58,321 nt of DNA from Paenibacillus profundus (GCF_021369635.1 NZ_JAJNBZ010000002.1:462949-521269), one strand, 5' to 3'; positions 35,059-45,543 are shown, counted from the first letter of the stretch. Numbers and translations are program-made. The notes: generated by a model not told the origin, from the letters alone.

Positions 35059-35396
35059 ACAGCGCACACGAGGACCAGTTTACCGTCTACGAGGTGTTCA
35101 GCCAGAAAAATCCGGCTTCCGGCTTCGTGCACCAGTTCAGCTTGCTGGCGCCCAACCATGAGGCGGCGCTGCTGATGGCGCGGGAGAACTTTATGCGCCG
35201 CGAGCCCTGCATCAATATTTGGGTCGTGAACCGTGAAGATATTCATGGACTGACCCCGGAAGAGCGCACAAGCCTGGAGCGTCTGGACAACAAGAGCTAT
35301 CGCGAGACCAAGGGCTACGGCGATGTGCAGGCCAAGTGGCGCCGCCACAAAGAAGCGTATGAGAGCAAAGCGGCTTTCACGCAGAAAGGGGGCTGA
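35055..35396 (+). CDS. paaB: Phenylacetyl-CoA epoxidase subunit PaaB
   Basis: A 113-residue small subunit. The segments YEVFSQKNPASGFVHQFSL and ALLMARENFMRREPCINIWV are the PaaB signature; PaaB supports assembly of the PaaAC core. It overlaps paaA by 4 bases, with GGAGGAAGG just before the ATG, and lies one base before the paaC start. The C-terminal tail (GYGDVQAKWRRHKEAYESK) is slightly longer than in some homologues. Confidence 0.95.
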   Translation: MNSAHEDQFTVYEVFSQKNPASGFVHQFSLLAPNHEAALLMARENFMRREPCINIWVVNREDIHGLTPEERTSLERLDNKSYRETKGYGDVQAKWRRHKEAYESKAAFTQKGG

Positions 35397-35397
35397 C

Positions 35398-36231
35398 ATG
35401 TCCGAACATTCATATGTGGAGACGGCTGAAGAGGCCAGGCGGAACCCGGAATATGTGCGGGCTTTGCAGGAATTGTTGTTTCAGGCGGCAGATGACGATT
35501 ATATTTTGGCCTACCGGGGGGCGGAGTGGTTAGGGCTGGCCCCCCACATCGAAGAGGATGTCGCATTCTCTTCGATGTCACAGGACATGATGGGGCATGC
35601 GGCGATGCTGTACGAGATGCTGGAGGAACTTGGAGCCGGCAAGGCGGATGATCTGGCGCACATGAGGAGCCCGGATGCGTTCCGCAACGCGATTATCATC
35701 GAGCGTCCCAACGGAACGGGCGATTATGCGGACCAGCCGCATTATGACTGGGCGTATGCGATTGCCCGCTACAGTCTGTATGGTGTTTTCAAGCAGATCC
35801 GGCTGGAGGCATTGGCGTATTCTACTTATGTTCCGTTGGCGCAGGCTGCGGGGAAAATGCAGCGCGAGCATCACTATCATGTGCGGTATTGGCACATGTG
35901 GTTCAAGCGGCTGGCGAGCAGCACGGACGATGCGCGTGCCAGACTGAATGCGGCATTGGAGCAGGTATGGAGCGACATCGGCGAGTTGTTCTTGCTCGGC
36001 AGAGCGTCGGCGTCAATCGTTGGCTTCGGTCTGATCGCGGGCGAGGACGATATATCACAGCGGTGGATGAATGCGACGCGGAACATGTTCGCGTCGAATG
36101 GGATCGATTGGCCGGGGGATTGGGGCGTTCCCGTGCAGAAGGGGCGCGAAGGGCAGCATACGGACGATCTGGCACAGGCCGTCAGCACCTTGTCGGAGGT
36201 ATACCGGCTGGACCCGGCTGCCAGCTGGTAA
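35398..36231 (+). CDS. paaC: Phenylacetyl-CoA epoxidase, structural subunit PaaC
   Basis: A 277-residue ferritin-like subunit that stabilises PaaA. Its fold is suggested by LLFQAADDDYILAYRGAEWL, MSQDMMGHAAMLYEMLEEL and QREHHYHVRYWHMWFKRLA. ATG 35398 follows AAAGGGGG. A longer reading from 35323 runs through paaB and is rejected. It is part of the paaABCD block. Confidence 0.95.
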   Translation: MSEHSYVETAEEARRNPEYVRALQELLFQAADDDYILAYRGAEWLGLAPHIEEDVAFSSMSQDMMGHAAMLYEMLEELGAGKADDLAHMRSPDAFRNAIIIERPNGTGDYADQPHYDWAYAIARYSLYGVFKQIRLEALAYSTYVPLAQAAGKMQREHHYHVRYWHMWFKRLASSTDDARARLNAALEQVWSDIGELFLLGRASASIVGFGLIAGEDDISQRWMNATRNMFASNGIDWPGDWGVPVQKGREGQHTDDLAQAVSTLSEVYRLDPAASW

Positions 36232-36246
36232 AGGGGGGGAGTTCCA

Positions 36247-36738
36247 TTGGTGCATGATACGCCGGTGCTGCAGGAGGAGCTGATCTGGCAGCTGCTGCAG
36301 GAGGTCAAAGATCCGGAGATTCCCGTCATCAGCATGATCGAGATGGGGATGATCCACAAGGCGACCGCCGAGAACGGCGTCGTTGCCGTCGAAGTGCTGC
36401 CTACGTTCGTCGGCTGTCCGGCCTTGGACATCATGAAGAACAGCATTAACGAGAAGCTGCGTCCGGTCGCGGGTGTGCGCGAGGTGCAGGTCAGCTTCGT
36501 GCTGCAGCCTGCATGGACATCCGACCGGATTAGCGACGAAGGCAGGGAGAAGCTGCGTTCATTCGGCATCGTTCCGCCGCCGCGCGGATGCCAGCCGGGC
36601 GATCCTTGGGAAGTGCGCTGTCCTTACTGCGATTCCCCTTACACGCGGCTGGACAATTTATTCGGGCCTGCGGCTTGCCGCAGCATCTTATATTGCAAGC
36701 AATGCAAAAATCCGTTTGAAGCGTTGAAATCAATCTAA
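36247..36738 (+). CDS. paaD: PaaD, maturation factor of the phenylacetyl-CoA epoxidase
   Basis: A 163-residue protein with an N-terminal MIP18/DUF59-like domain (VKDPEIPVISMIEMGMI; TFVGCPALDIMKNSI) and a C-terminal zinc ribbon (CPYCDS, then CKQCKNPF). PaaD is thought to help assemble metal centres of the epoxidase system. The start is TTG 36247 or the next codon GTG, both served by a GGGGGGAG site. It is the last of the paaABCD block; no paaE follows. Confidence 0.93.
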   Translation: MVHDTPVLQEELIWQLLQEVKDPEIPVISMIEMGMIHKATAENGVVAVEVLPTFVGCPALDIMKNSINEKLRPVAGVREVQVSFVLQPAWTSDRISDEGREKLRSFGIVPPPRGCQPGDPWEVRCPYCDSPYTRLDNLFGPAACRSILYCKQCKNPFEALKSI

Positions 36739-36779
36739 GCGTCTATGTACGCCAGGGATAATCGGGAGGGAAGGGTATC

Positions 36780-38240
36780 ATGGAAAAAAGCATGCAAACA
36801 GTGCAAGTGAAGTCGATGTTCGTCAACGGAGAGTGGGTGCAGGCGGAGGGCGGCGACACGCTGCGCGTCATCAACCCGGCAACGGGCGAGGAAGCAGGGA
36901 CCGTCAGCTACGGCGACGCGAGAGATGCCAAGAACGCCATTGAAGCGGCGCATCAAGCATTCAAAGACTGGTCGCGCTTGACCGCACGCGAGCGCTCGAA
37001 ATATCTGTACAATCTGTACGAGTTGGTTCGCAGCCACCGCGATGAACTGGCGGGCATCATTTCGGCCGAAATGGGCAAGCCGCTGCGGGAAGCCAAGGGC
37101 GAGGTGCTTGGGGCAGCCGACAACTTCATGTGGTATGCGGAAGAAGCGAAGCGCGTATATGGCGAAACGATCCCGTCATCGGTGCCCAACAAGCGTATCA
37201 TGGTCAACCGTCAGCCTGTCGGCGTCGTGGGTGCCATCACCCCGTGGAATTTCCCGGTCAACATGGTGGCCCGGAAGATTGCGCCAGCGTTGGCAGCGGG
37301 CTGCACCGTCGTCCTGAAGCCTGCGGAAAGCACGCCGCTCAGCGCGATTCGGCTGTTCGAATTGATTGAGCAAGCCGGCTTCCCGAAGGGAGTCGCCAAT
37401 CTGGTTATCGGCAATCCGGAGTCTGTCGGGCAGGAAATGACCGACAACCCCAAAGTGCGCAAAATCGCCTTTACCGGCTCAACGCGCGTCGGCAAGCTGT
37501 TGATGGAGGGAGCGGCCAAGCACGTCCAACGGGTCAGCCTTGAATTGGGCGGGCACGCGCCGTTCATCGTGTTCGATGATGCGGATCTGGACGCGGCTGT
37601 CGCGGGATTATTCGAGAGCAAATTCCGCAACTCCGGACAGATGTGCATCTGCACGAACCGCCTGTACGTGCACGAGTCGGTAGCGGAGGCCTTCAGCGGG
37701 AAGCTGATCGAGCGGCTGAAAAAGGCGAAGGTAGGCGACGGACGCAGCAAGGATACGGAAATCGGGCCGCTTATCAACCAACGTGCGCTCGATAAGGTGC
37801 TGCGCCACATCCGGGACGCCGAAGACAAAGGCGGGCGGGTCGTGTTCGGCGGCCAGCGGCTGACCGAGGGCGAATACGGCAAAGGCTTCTACTGCGAACC
37901 GACCGTTATCGCAGATGTAACCAAGGAGATGGATATTGCCAACGAAGAAACGTTCGGTCCGGTCGTGCCAATCATGCCGTTTACAGACGAAGCCGCCGTC
38001 ATTGGCATGGCCAACGATACGACATATGGATTGGCAGCATATGTGTATACGCAGAATAACAGCCGCTGCTTCCGGATGGCCGAAGAGCTGGAATACGGCA
38101 TCGTCGGGATTAACGATGGTTCCCCGACCCAGACCCAAGCGCCGTTCGGCGGATGGAAAGAAAGCGGAATTGGACGCGAGGGCGGCCGCCATGGGCTGGA
38201 AGCGTTCTTGGAGACGAAGTTCGTTTCGTTCGGCATTTAA
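36780..38240 (+). CDS. NAD(P)-dependent aldehyde dehydrogenase, probable ring-cleavage partner
   Basis: A 486-residue aldehyde dehydrogenase. The catalytic Cys is in FRNSGQMCICTNR, the general-base Glu in LELGGHAPFIV, and the cofactor loop FTGSTRVGKLLM. It is closest to succinate-semialdehyde-type enzymes. In the Paa pathway the semialdehyde made by oxepin-CoA hydrolysis must be oxidised; Gram-negative PaaZ does both steps, whereas here the dehydrogenase stands alone. Its role as PaaZ-like dehydrogenase is inferred from context. GGGAGGGAAGG lies before the ATG. Length is normal. Confidence 0.85.
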   Translation: MEKSMQTVQVKSMFVNGEWVQAEGGDTLRVINPATGEEAGTVSYGDARDAKNAIEAAHQAFKDWSRLTARERSKYLYNLYELVRSHRDELAGIISAEMGKPLREAKGEVLGAADNFMWYAEEAKRVYGETIPSSVPNKRIMVNRQPVGVVGAITPWNFPVNMVARKIAPALAAGCTVVLKPAESTPLSAIRLFELIEQAGFPKGVANLVIGNPESVGQEMTDNPKVRKIAFTGSTRVGKLLMEGAAKHVQRVSLELGGHAPFIVFDDADLDAAVAGLFESKFRNSGQMCICTNRLYVHESVAEAFSGKLIERLKKAKVGDGRSKDTEIGPLINQRALDKVLRHIRDAEDKGGRVVFGGQRLTEGEYGKGFYCEPTVIADVTKEMDIANEETFGPVVPIMPFTDEAAVIGMANDTTYGLAAYVYTQNNSRCFRMAEELEYGIVGINDGSPTQTQAPFGGWKESGIGREGGRHGLEAFLETKFVSFGI

Positions 38241-38271
38241 AATATTTCGAGTTATGAGGGAGGAAATGACA

Positions 38272-38574
38272 ATGGTCAAATTGATAGCTATTTATCGCAA
38301 GCCGGAAGATATGGAGGCTTTTGATCAACATTATTTCAACACACATGCGCCGCTCGCGGCCAAGATGCCCGGCCTGGTGAAAATGGAAGTGGGTAAAATC
38401 TACGGTTCGCCCGGAGGCGAAAGCGATCTGCACCTGGTTGCGGAGATGTATTTTGAATCGAAGGAAGCCTTGAAGGCGGCGCTGTCGTCCGCAGAAGGCC
38501 GGGCATCGGGGAAGGATCTGATGGGATTTGCCGGCAAGGTTGTGTCGATGCATATGGCGGAGGTTCATGAGTGA
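38272..38574 (+). CDS. EthD family protein
   Basis: A 100-residue single-domain protein. VKLIAIYRKPEDMEAFDQHY and HAPLAAKMPGLVKMEV are characteristic of the EthD/dabb family of small dimeric ferredoxin-like-fold proteins. EthD-like genes occur repeatedly in Gram-positive phenylacetate clusters, but the function is unknown. ATG 38272 has a GAGGGAGG site 8 bases upstream; the ATG at 38266 is too close. It overlaps the paaI gene by 4 bases. Confidence 0.85.
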   Translation: MVKLIAIYRKPEDMEAFDQHYFNTHAPLAAKMPGLVKMEVGKIYGSPGGESDLHLVAEMYFESKEALKAALSSAEGRASGKDLMGFAGKVVSMHMAEVHE

Positions 38575-38969
38575 GCCGTTCGCCTAATCGCAACCGATTT
38601 AATGATCTACTCGGGATAGTAGTCATGCAGCTGCATGACGATGGTTGCATTTTACAGCTGAAAATTCGGCCCGAGTTCCATAACAGTATCGAAGGCGTCG
38701 TTCATGGCGGCGTCACCAACGCATTGGCTGACGCCGCCATGGGTCATGCTGCTGCACCCCCGGTAGACGGGGTGCAGCAGTGTGTGACCGTGGAAAGCAA
38801 AATCAATTATTTGTCCCCGGCAACAGGGGAACTGCTCGTCGCGGAGTCCAAGGTGTTGAAGCGCGGAGGCAAGCTGATTGTGACGGACGCCCGAATTACC
38901 TGTGACGGCAAGCTCGTCGCGTTTGCCTCTGGGACTTATGCGCGCGTTCGGCCGAACGGGCGGGAGTAA
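38571..38969 (+). CDS. paaI: PaaI-type hotdog-fold acyl-CoA thioesterase
   Basis: A 132-residue hotdog protein. HNSIEGVVHGGVTNALADAAMG is the PaaI signature with the catalytic Asp, and NYLSPATGELLVAESKVLKRG follows. PaaI releases phenylacetyl-CoA or ring-hydroxylated CoA esters when intermediates build up. The start is GTG 38571, inside the EthD stop (GTGA overlap). The short gap to the next gene (36 bases) keeps the operon continuous. Confidence 0.9.
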   Translation: MSRSPNRNRFNDLLGIVVMQLHDDGCILQLKIRPEFHNSIEGVVHGGVTNALADAAMGHAAAPPVDGVQQCVTVESKINYLSPATGELLVAESKVLKRGGKLIVTDARITCDGKLVAFASGTYARVRPNGRE

Positions 38970-39005
38970 GCGGCGACAATACGGATAGCGGAAGGACAAT
39001 TGGGC

Positions 39006-39800
39006 ATGGAGCATATGGAGCAATCAATAATCAAGTTGGAACAGCACGGCCAGGTGGCGATCATTACGCTGAACCGGCCTGATGAGCTGAACGCGTTCAA
39101 TTATGCGGCGTTGGTACGTCTGAGCGAGGTCGTTGAGGAAATCCGGCAGAACCCGCAACACATTCGCGCCGTCATCGTCACGGGAGCAGGCCGCGCGTTC
39201 AGCGCGGGGGCCGATCTGAAGGAGCGGCGCACGCTGAATGACCAGCAGGTGCGTCGCAACGTGCGCGCGATCCGCAACGTGTTCACCGCCGTGGAGCAGC
39301 TTCCCCAGCCGACGATCGCGGCAGTGAACGGGTATGCCTTCGGCGGCGGCTTTGAGCTGGCGCTTGCGTGCGACTTTCGCTATGCCGTCCAGGATGCACG
39401 CATGGGCCTCACCGAGGTGAGCCTGGGCATCATTCCCGGTGCGGGCGGAACGCAGCGGCTGCCGCGGCTCATCGGCCCGGCGAGAGCGAAAGAGCTGATT
39501 CTGACCGCCCGCAAAATTACCGCCCCGGAAGCGCTTCAGCTTGGGCTTCTGGGCGGGGTGGCGGAGGATACGGAACGGCTGCGTAAGATGGCGCTGGCAT
39601 TGGCGGACGAAATTATCGCTAACGCGCCGCTTGCCGTCTATCAGGCGAAATATGCGATTGATCGGGGTGGCAGCGTTGATCTGCATACCGGCTTGGAGCT
39701 TGAGGCACAGGCATATGAATTGATGATCCCAACGAAGGATCGGGCGGAGGCCCTGTCTGCTTTTGCGGAGAAGCGAAAGCCTGTCTTCCGTGGGGAGTAG
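39006..39800 (+). CDS. Enoyl-CoA hydratase/isomerase, possible alternative oxepin-CoA hydrolase
   Basis: A 264-residue crotonase. The oxyanion-hole region AFSAGADLKERR and AFGGGFELALACDFRYA and the PGAGGTQRLPRLIG stretch are intact, with a Glu in GLTEVSLGIIPG. The window has three crotonases plus the aldehyde dehydrogenase but no PaaZ fusion, so one crotonase may open the oxepin ring; this copy, next to paaI and paaK, is my candidate, but the assignment is inferred. AAGGACA precedes the ATG weakly. Confidence 0.8.
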   Translation: MEHMEQSIIKLEQHGQVAIITLNRPDELNAFNYAALVRLSEVVEEIRQNPQHIRAVIVTGAGRAFSAGADLKERRTLNDQQVRRNVRAIRNVFTAVEQLPQPTIAAVNGYAFGGGFELALACDFRYAVQDARMGLTEVSLGIIPGAGGTQRLPRLIGPARAKELILTARKITAPEALQLGLLGGVAEDTERLRKMALALADEIIANAPLAVYQAKYAIDRGGSVDLHTGLELEAQAYELMIPTKDRAEALSAFAEKRKPVFRGE

Positions 39801-39812
39801 GAGGGAAAGCGT

Positions 39813-41168
39813 TTGATATTCAATGTCGAAATGGAAACGATGCCGCGTGAGCGGATGCAAGCGCTTCAATTGGAAAGACTCCGGCGTACAATCAAGCGGG
39901 CGTATGACAATGTGCCCTTTCATCGTGCGGCGTTGGATCATGCTGGCCTTGCACCGGAGGACATTCAGTCTCTGGAGGACCTCCGGCGTCTGCCGTTCAT
40001 GCGGAAGCCCGATCTGCACGAACATTATCCGTTCGGTTTGTTCGCGGCAGAGATGAAGGACTTGGTGCGGATACACGGATCATCCGGTACGAAAGGCAAG
40101 CCGGTTGTCGTGGGTTATACGAAACGGGACATTGAAGCCTGGGCCGAAATTGTCGCGCGCGCGATTTGCTGCGCGGGCGGCAGACCCGGGGACATCTTTC
40201 ATAACGCTTATGGCTATGGTTTGTTTACGGGGGGACTTGGCCTGCACTATGGCATTGAGCATCTGGGCGCGGTGGCAGTGCCCGTGTCCGGAGGGAATAC
40301 GCCCCGGCAAATTACGCTCATCCAGGATTTCAAACCGCGCGGACTGTCGGGCACGCCGTCTTATGTCTTGAACCTCGTCGAAGAAATGAAGAAGCAAGGC
40401 ATCAATACGCGCGCTACGAGCGTAGAGTATGGGATTTTCGGAGCGGAGCCATGGTCGGAGGAGATGCGCGGCCATTTAGAGGAAGCGCTCGGCATCAAGG
40501 CGCTCGACATCTATGGCTTGAGCGAAGTGCTCGGCCCAGGCGTCGCAATCGAATGCTGTGAGGCGCAGGACGGCTTGCATATCGCCGAAGATCACTTTTT
40601 GGCGGAGGTCATCGACCGGGAGACGGGCGAAGCGCTGCCGTTCGGGCAAGAAGGAGAACTGGTGTTCACTTCGCTGACGAAAGAGGCGTTTCCGGTCATC
40701 CGTTACCGCACGGGCGACATTGCGTCGCTCAACCCCGGCAATTGCAAGTGCGGCCGCACGACAATGCGGATGTCGCGAATTAAAGGCAGAGTGGACGACA
40801 TGCTGATCATTCGCGGGGTCAACGTCTTTCCGACCGAGCTGGAGGCGGTGCTGCTGACCTTCAATCAGCTTGCTCCCCATTATCAAGTGGTCATTGAACG
40901 CGACAATGCCCTTGACCGCTTTGAAGTTCATTGTGAAATTACGCCCGAATTTCAGAACCGGATCGGCGGAATTCAGGAAAGCAGCGATGTGGCCGAACTG
41001 GTAAAAGAGATGGGGAAGGCGATTAAATGCTCGCTCGGCGTCTCGGTCGTGCTGCATGTGAACGAGCCGAACACTATCGCCCGCAGCGAGGGAAAAGCGG
41101 TCCGTATCGTAGACAATCGCAACCAGACGGCGGCCGTCCAAGAAGGTAAAGGAGTGGAAGCGGGATGA
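39813..41168 (+). CDS. paaK: Phenylacetate-CoA ligase
   Basis: A 451-residue adenylate-forming enzyme that activates phenylacetate to phenylacetyl-CoA. GSSGTKGKPVVVGYT is the nucleotide loop, YGLSEVLGPGVAIEC the second motif, and YRTGDIASL and RVDDMLIIRGVNVFPTELE close the site. The start is TTG 39813, with GGAGGGA upstream, giving MIFNVEMETMPRERMQ, which fits the usual N-terminus. Its presence means free phenylacetate is also used; the dehydrogenase complex would make the same thioester by another route. It overlaps the next gene by 4 bases. Confidence 0.95.
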   Translation: MIFNVEMETMPRERMQALQLERLRRTIKRAYDNVPFHRAALDHAGLAPEDIQSLEDLRRLPFMRKPDLHEHYPFGLFAAEMKDLVRIHGSSGTKGKPVVVGYTKRDIEAWAEIVARAICCAGGRPGDIFHNAYGYGLFTGGLGLHYGIEHLGAVAVPVSGGNTPRQITLIQDFKPRGLSGTPSYVLNLVEEMKKQGINTRATSVEYGIFGAEPWSEEMRGHLEEALGIKALDIYGLSEVLGPGVAIECCEAQDGLHIAEDHFLAEVIDRETGEALPFGQEGELVFTSLTKEAFPVIRYRTGDIASLNPGNCKCGRTTMRMSRIKGRVDDMLIIRGVNVFPTELEAVLLTFNQLAPHYQVVIERDNALDRFEVHCEITPEFQNRIGGIQESSDVAELVKEMGKAIKCSLGVSVVLHVNEPNTIARSEGKAVRIVDNRNQTAAVQEGKGVEAG

Positions 41169-41938
41169 CAAGCCGTTATATCAATCTGTCGTCCGAAGGT
41201 GAGGTAGGGATTCTCACTCTAAACCGTCCGCATGTGCTCAATGCGTTGAATCGTGAGCTCATGCTTGAACTCGTCACCGAGCTGGAGCGGATGGAGCAAG
41301 ACGATGCCATCAAGGCGATTGTGCTTACCGGCAGCGAGCAAGCTTTTGCCGCCGGGGCCGACATTAAGGAAATGGCCGACGAGTCGGCCATTTCGATGCT
41401 GCTGAAGCGGCAATTTGCCGTCTGGGATCGCATCGACGGCATTACGAAGCCGATCATCGCTGCAGTGAGCGGGTACGTGCTCGGCGGCGGCTGCGAGCTG
41501 ATGATGAGCTGCGATCTGGTCGTCGCTTCGGATACGGCGCGAATCGGCCAGCCGGAGATTAAGCTGGGCGTGATGCCCGGCGCTGGCGGGACGCAGCGGT
41601 TGACCAAGGCGATAGGCTTGCGCAAGGCGATGGAGCTGCTCTTGACCGGGGACACGATGACAGCGGAAGAAGCGCTTCGCTGCGGCTTGATCAACAAGGT
41701 GGCGCCGGTCGAAATGTACTTCCGGGAAGCGTTGAAGCTGGCTCAGCGCATTGCCGACCAGCCGCCGCTCTCCGTCCGCTTGATTAAGCAGGCGGTGCGC
41801 AAGGCGCAGGACCACCCGCTGGCCGAAGGGCTGGATTATGAGCGCCATTGTTTCCATCTGCTGTTCGCCAGCGACGATCAGAAGGAAGGCATGAATGCTT
41901 TTCTGGAAAAACGAACTCCCCAATTCAGAGGCAAGTAG
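41165..41938 (+). CDS. paaF: Enoyl-CoA hydratase (PaaF-like)
   Basis: A 257-residue crotonase with the complete hydratase set: AFAAGADIKEMADE, VLGGGCELMMSCDL (oxyanion Gly and Glu), GQPEIKLGVMPGAGGTQRLTK and KAMELLLTGDTMTAEEALRCGLINKV. PaaF hydrates 2,3-dehydroadipyl-CoA in the beta-oxidation part. Of the three crotonases here, this is the most conventional hydratase. The ATG overlaps the paaK stop (ATGA). The paaG gene follows after 12 bases. Confidence 0.88.
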   Translation: MTSRYINLSSEGEVGILTLNRPHVLNALNRELMLELVTELERMEQDDAIKAIVLTGSEQAFAAGADIKEMADESAISMLLKRQFAVWDRIDGITKPIIAAVSGYVLGGGCELMMSCDLVVASDTARIGQPEIKLGVMPGAGGTQRLTKAIGLRKAMELLLTGDTMTAEEALRCGLINKVAPVEMYFREALKLAQRIADQPPLSVRLIKQAVRKAQDHPLAEGLDYERHCFHLLFASDDQKEGMNAFLEKRTPQFRGK

Positions 41939-41950
41939 GAGGTTAGAACG

Positions 41951-42742
41951 ATGTACAAGACGATTCTGTACGAAGTATCCGGCGGCGTGGCCCGCATGAC
42001 GATGAACCGGCCAGATAAGTACAATGCGTTCACCGGGCAGATGATTGCGGAGATGACTGCTGCGCTGAAGAAAGCAGGAAAAGATGAGGAGATCCGCTGC
42101 ATCGTCCTTACGGGGGCCGGCAAGGCGTTCAACGCAGGACAGGACTTGGGCGACGTGCAGGGCGCGGATGCGCAAGGCGCAGAGCCGAACCATGGGGATG
42201 TGCTGCGTGAACGTTACAATCCGCTGATTATGCAGCTCCGCAACACGGAAAAGCCGATTATCGCCGCTGTCAACGGCGTGGCAGCAGGCGCGGGAGTGAG
42301 CGTCGCGCTGGCTTGCGACCTTCGCATCGTGTCGGAGAAGGCATATTTTGTGAATGCGTTCGTCAACATCGGACTCGTTCCCGACTCTGGCGGCTGTTAT
42401 TTTCTGCCTCGTCTCGTCGGCTTGGGCAAGGCGTTGGAGCTGGCCATGACCGGAGACCGCGTATCAGCGGAAGAAGCGTATCGCATCGGTCTGGCCAATC
42501 GCGTATGCGCCGCGGAACAGTTCGCTGATGAAGCCGAGCGGTTGGCGGTTAAGCTGGCAGCTCTGCCGACGCGCGCCATCGGGCTCATCAAGCGGACGAT
42601 GTACAAAGGGCTGGATATGAATCTGGCGCAGACATTGGAGCATGAAGCGTACGCTCAGGAAATCGCAGGAAATACGGAAGATCACAGGGAAGGAATGCAA
42701 GCCTTTTTGGAGAAGCGGCCTCCCGAGTTCAAGGGGGTATAG
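41951..42742 (+). CDS. paaG: Ring-1,2-epoxyphenylacetyl-CoA isomerase (PaaG-like)
   Basis: A 263-residue crotonase-fold protein. AFNAGQDLGDVQG, VAAGAGVSVALACDLRIV and FVNIGLVPDSGGCYFLPRLVG show the PaaG-type arrangement, where Asp of PDSGG replaces the hydratase Glu pair. PaaG isomerises the ring epoxide to oxepin-CoA and also shifts double bonds later. AGGAGGTTAGAACG lies before the ATG. Position between paaF and paaH supports the call. Confidence 0.88.
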   Translation: MYKTILYEVSGGVARMTMNRPDKYNAFTGQMIAEMTAALKKAGKDEEIRCIVLTGAGKAFNAGQDLGDVQGADAQGAEPNHGDVLRERYNPLIMQLRNTEKPIIAAVNGVAAGAGVSVALACDLRIVSEKAYFVNAFVNIGLVPDSGGCYFLPRLVGLGKALELAMTGDRVSAEEAYRIGLANRVCAAEQFADEAERLAVKLAALPTRAIGLIKRTMYKGLDMNLAQTLEHEAYAQEIAGNTEDHREGMQAFLEKRPPEFKGV

Positions 42743-42745
42743 TCC

Positions 42746-43606
42746 ATGGCTGTTACTTGTCCAGTTGGCGTAGTTGGCGCAGGCACGATGGGAGCGGGCA
42801 TTGCTCTCGTCTGTGCGCGTCAGGGCCACCGCGTTTATTTGCACGATATCAAGCAGGATGTTCTGGATAAAGCGCAATCGTATATCGCTTCCATACTAAC
42901 CAAAGATGTTGCGAAGGGGAACATATCGGAACAGCAGAAGCAGGAGACGTACGAACTCGTTGAGCCTGTTCAGGATATCACTATGCTCGGCGCGTGCAGT
43001 ATCGTCATCGAGGCGGTTCCTGAGAAGTTGGAGCTAAAGCGGACGATTTTTGCCCGTTTGACGGACTTGTGCCGAAGCGACGTCCTGCTGCTAAGCAACA
43101 CGTCATCCCTCTCGATTACCGAGATTGCTGGGGGCTTGCCCCATCCCGAGCGCATCATTGGCTTTCACTTTTTTAACCCTGCGCCCGTCATGCCTCTAGT
43201 TGAAGTGATCCGTGGGCACCGGTCGGGGGGAGAGGCAACGGCGGCCGCTTATCGGTTCGCCAAGGAGCTCGGCAAGGTGCCCGTGCTGGCTGCAGATTCG
43301 CCCGGCTTCATCGTGAACCGCGTGGCTCGCCCCTACTATAACGAGGCGTTGCGCATCTTGGGCGACCGGACGGCCGACGTGGAGCAAATCGACCGCATTA
43401 TGAAGCAGGCTGGCGGCTTTAAGATGGGTCCGTTCGAACTGCAGGATCTAATCGGAATCGATATCAACTATGCCACGACGGAATCCGTCTACACCCATTT
43501 TTTCCACGAAAACCGCTTCAAGCCGAGCCGCATCCAGCAGCGGATGGTCCAGGCGGGGAGCTTGGGCAGAAAGACAGGGGAGGGATTCTATCCATATGAC
43601 AACTAA
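42746..43606 (+). CDS. paaH: 3-hydroxyacyl-CoA dehydrogenase (PaaH)
   Basis: A 286-residue NAD-dependent dehydrogenase. The Rossmann motif [20 protein letters not shown] is present at the N-terminus, with [15 protein letters not shown], the substrate-binding [38 protein letters not shown] and the helical C-terminal domain [15 protein letters not shown]. It oxidises 3-hydroxyadipyl-CoA. It lies 3 bases after paaG, and its end overlaps the paaH-like gene by 11 bases. Confidence 0.93.
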   Translation: MAVTCPVGVVGAGTMGAGIALVCARQGHRVYLHDIKQDVLDKAQSYIASILTKDVAKGNISEQQKQETYELVEPVQDITMLGACSIVIEAVPEKLELKRTIFARLTDLCRSDVLLLSNTSSLSITEIAGGLPHPERIIGFHFFNPAPVMPLVEVIRGHRSGGEATAAAYRFAKELGKVPVLAADSPGFIVNRVARPYYNEALRILGDRTADVEQIDRIMKQAGGFKMGPFELQDLIGIDINYATTESVYTHFFHENRFKPSRIQQRMVQAGSLGRKTGEGFYPYDN

Positions 43607-44343
43607 AGCGGTGTTGTTGGCTGGCGCGAGCCCCTTGAACGCGGAACTGCGCGCGCTGCTGGAGCAAAGCGGCTATTTGGCCGTCTCCTTGGCGGAAGCG
43701 GAGGACAGCGGCTCCCCAAAGCAGTTTTGGTGTGCTGTGGAAGCGACCAATTATGATTTGGAGGAGAAACAAGCCAACATCCGGCAATTCGAACGGCTGC
43801 TGGCCCCAGAGGTTCCGATTTTTGCCACCTCGCTTGCCATAACGGCTACCGAGATTGCCGCATGGACCCAGCGGCCAGAGCGAGTATGCGGCTTCGGCAC
43901 GCTTGCTCCGCTGGCCGAACGGGACCTCATCGAGGTGGCGCCCGCTCTCCAGACGGCAGATCATGTGCTGCGCCAGAGCGAGGTCTTGTTCCGTTCTCTC
44001 GGCAAAAACGTCGAAATCGTTCAGGACGAGGTGGGGCTGGTATTTCCTCGCATCCTCTCCTTAATCGTGAACGAAGCGGCCTTTGCCTTGATGGAAGGGA
44101 CTGCGACCGCTGGGGATATCGACACCGCCATGAAGCTGGGAACCAGCTATCCGTATGGTCCGCTCGAATGGGCCGACCGCATCGGACTGGATGACGTGCT
44201 GGCGGTAATTCGCGGGCTGCACCGCGATCTGGGGGAGGAACGCTATCGGCCTGCTCCGCTGCTCCGCAAGCTGGTGCTGGCGGGCCGGGTCGGCCGCCGC
44301 AGCGGCCAAGGCTTCTATTCTTACGATAATGGAGGGGAACGAT

Positions 44344-44366
<23 letters not shown>
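43596..44366 (+). CDS. PaaH-like paralogue lacking the NAD-binding glycine motif
   Basis: A 256-residue protein with the C-terminal helical domain of 3-hydroxyacyl-CoA dehydrogenases ([52 protein letters not shown] region). Its N-terminal half is poorly conserved: where PaaH has GAGTMG, it reads [11 protein letters not shown], with no GxGxxG. It may be a non-catalytic partner or a diverged enzyme. ATG 43596 lies inside the end of paaH (11-base overlap), so both are coupled. The 4-residue SYDNG end is shared with the PaaH C-terminus (YPYDN), pointing to a tandem duplication. Confidence 0.75.

Positions 44367-45543
<1,177 letters not shown>

Noticed and set aside
37936..38271. Long upstream extension of the EthD gene
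   Set aside because: It would overlap most of the aldehyde dehydrogenase C-terminus; the start at 38272 has a proper ribosome site.
39024..40076. 350-codon reverse frame opposite the crotonase and paaK genes
   Set aside because: It is antisense to two clear genes, as expected in GC-rich DNA; it has no motif of its own.
41219..42193. 324-codon reverse frame opposite paaF
   Set aside because: Mirror of a genuine crotonase gene; no independent signals.
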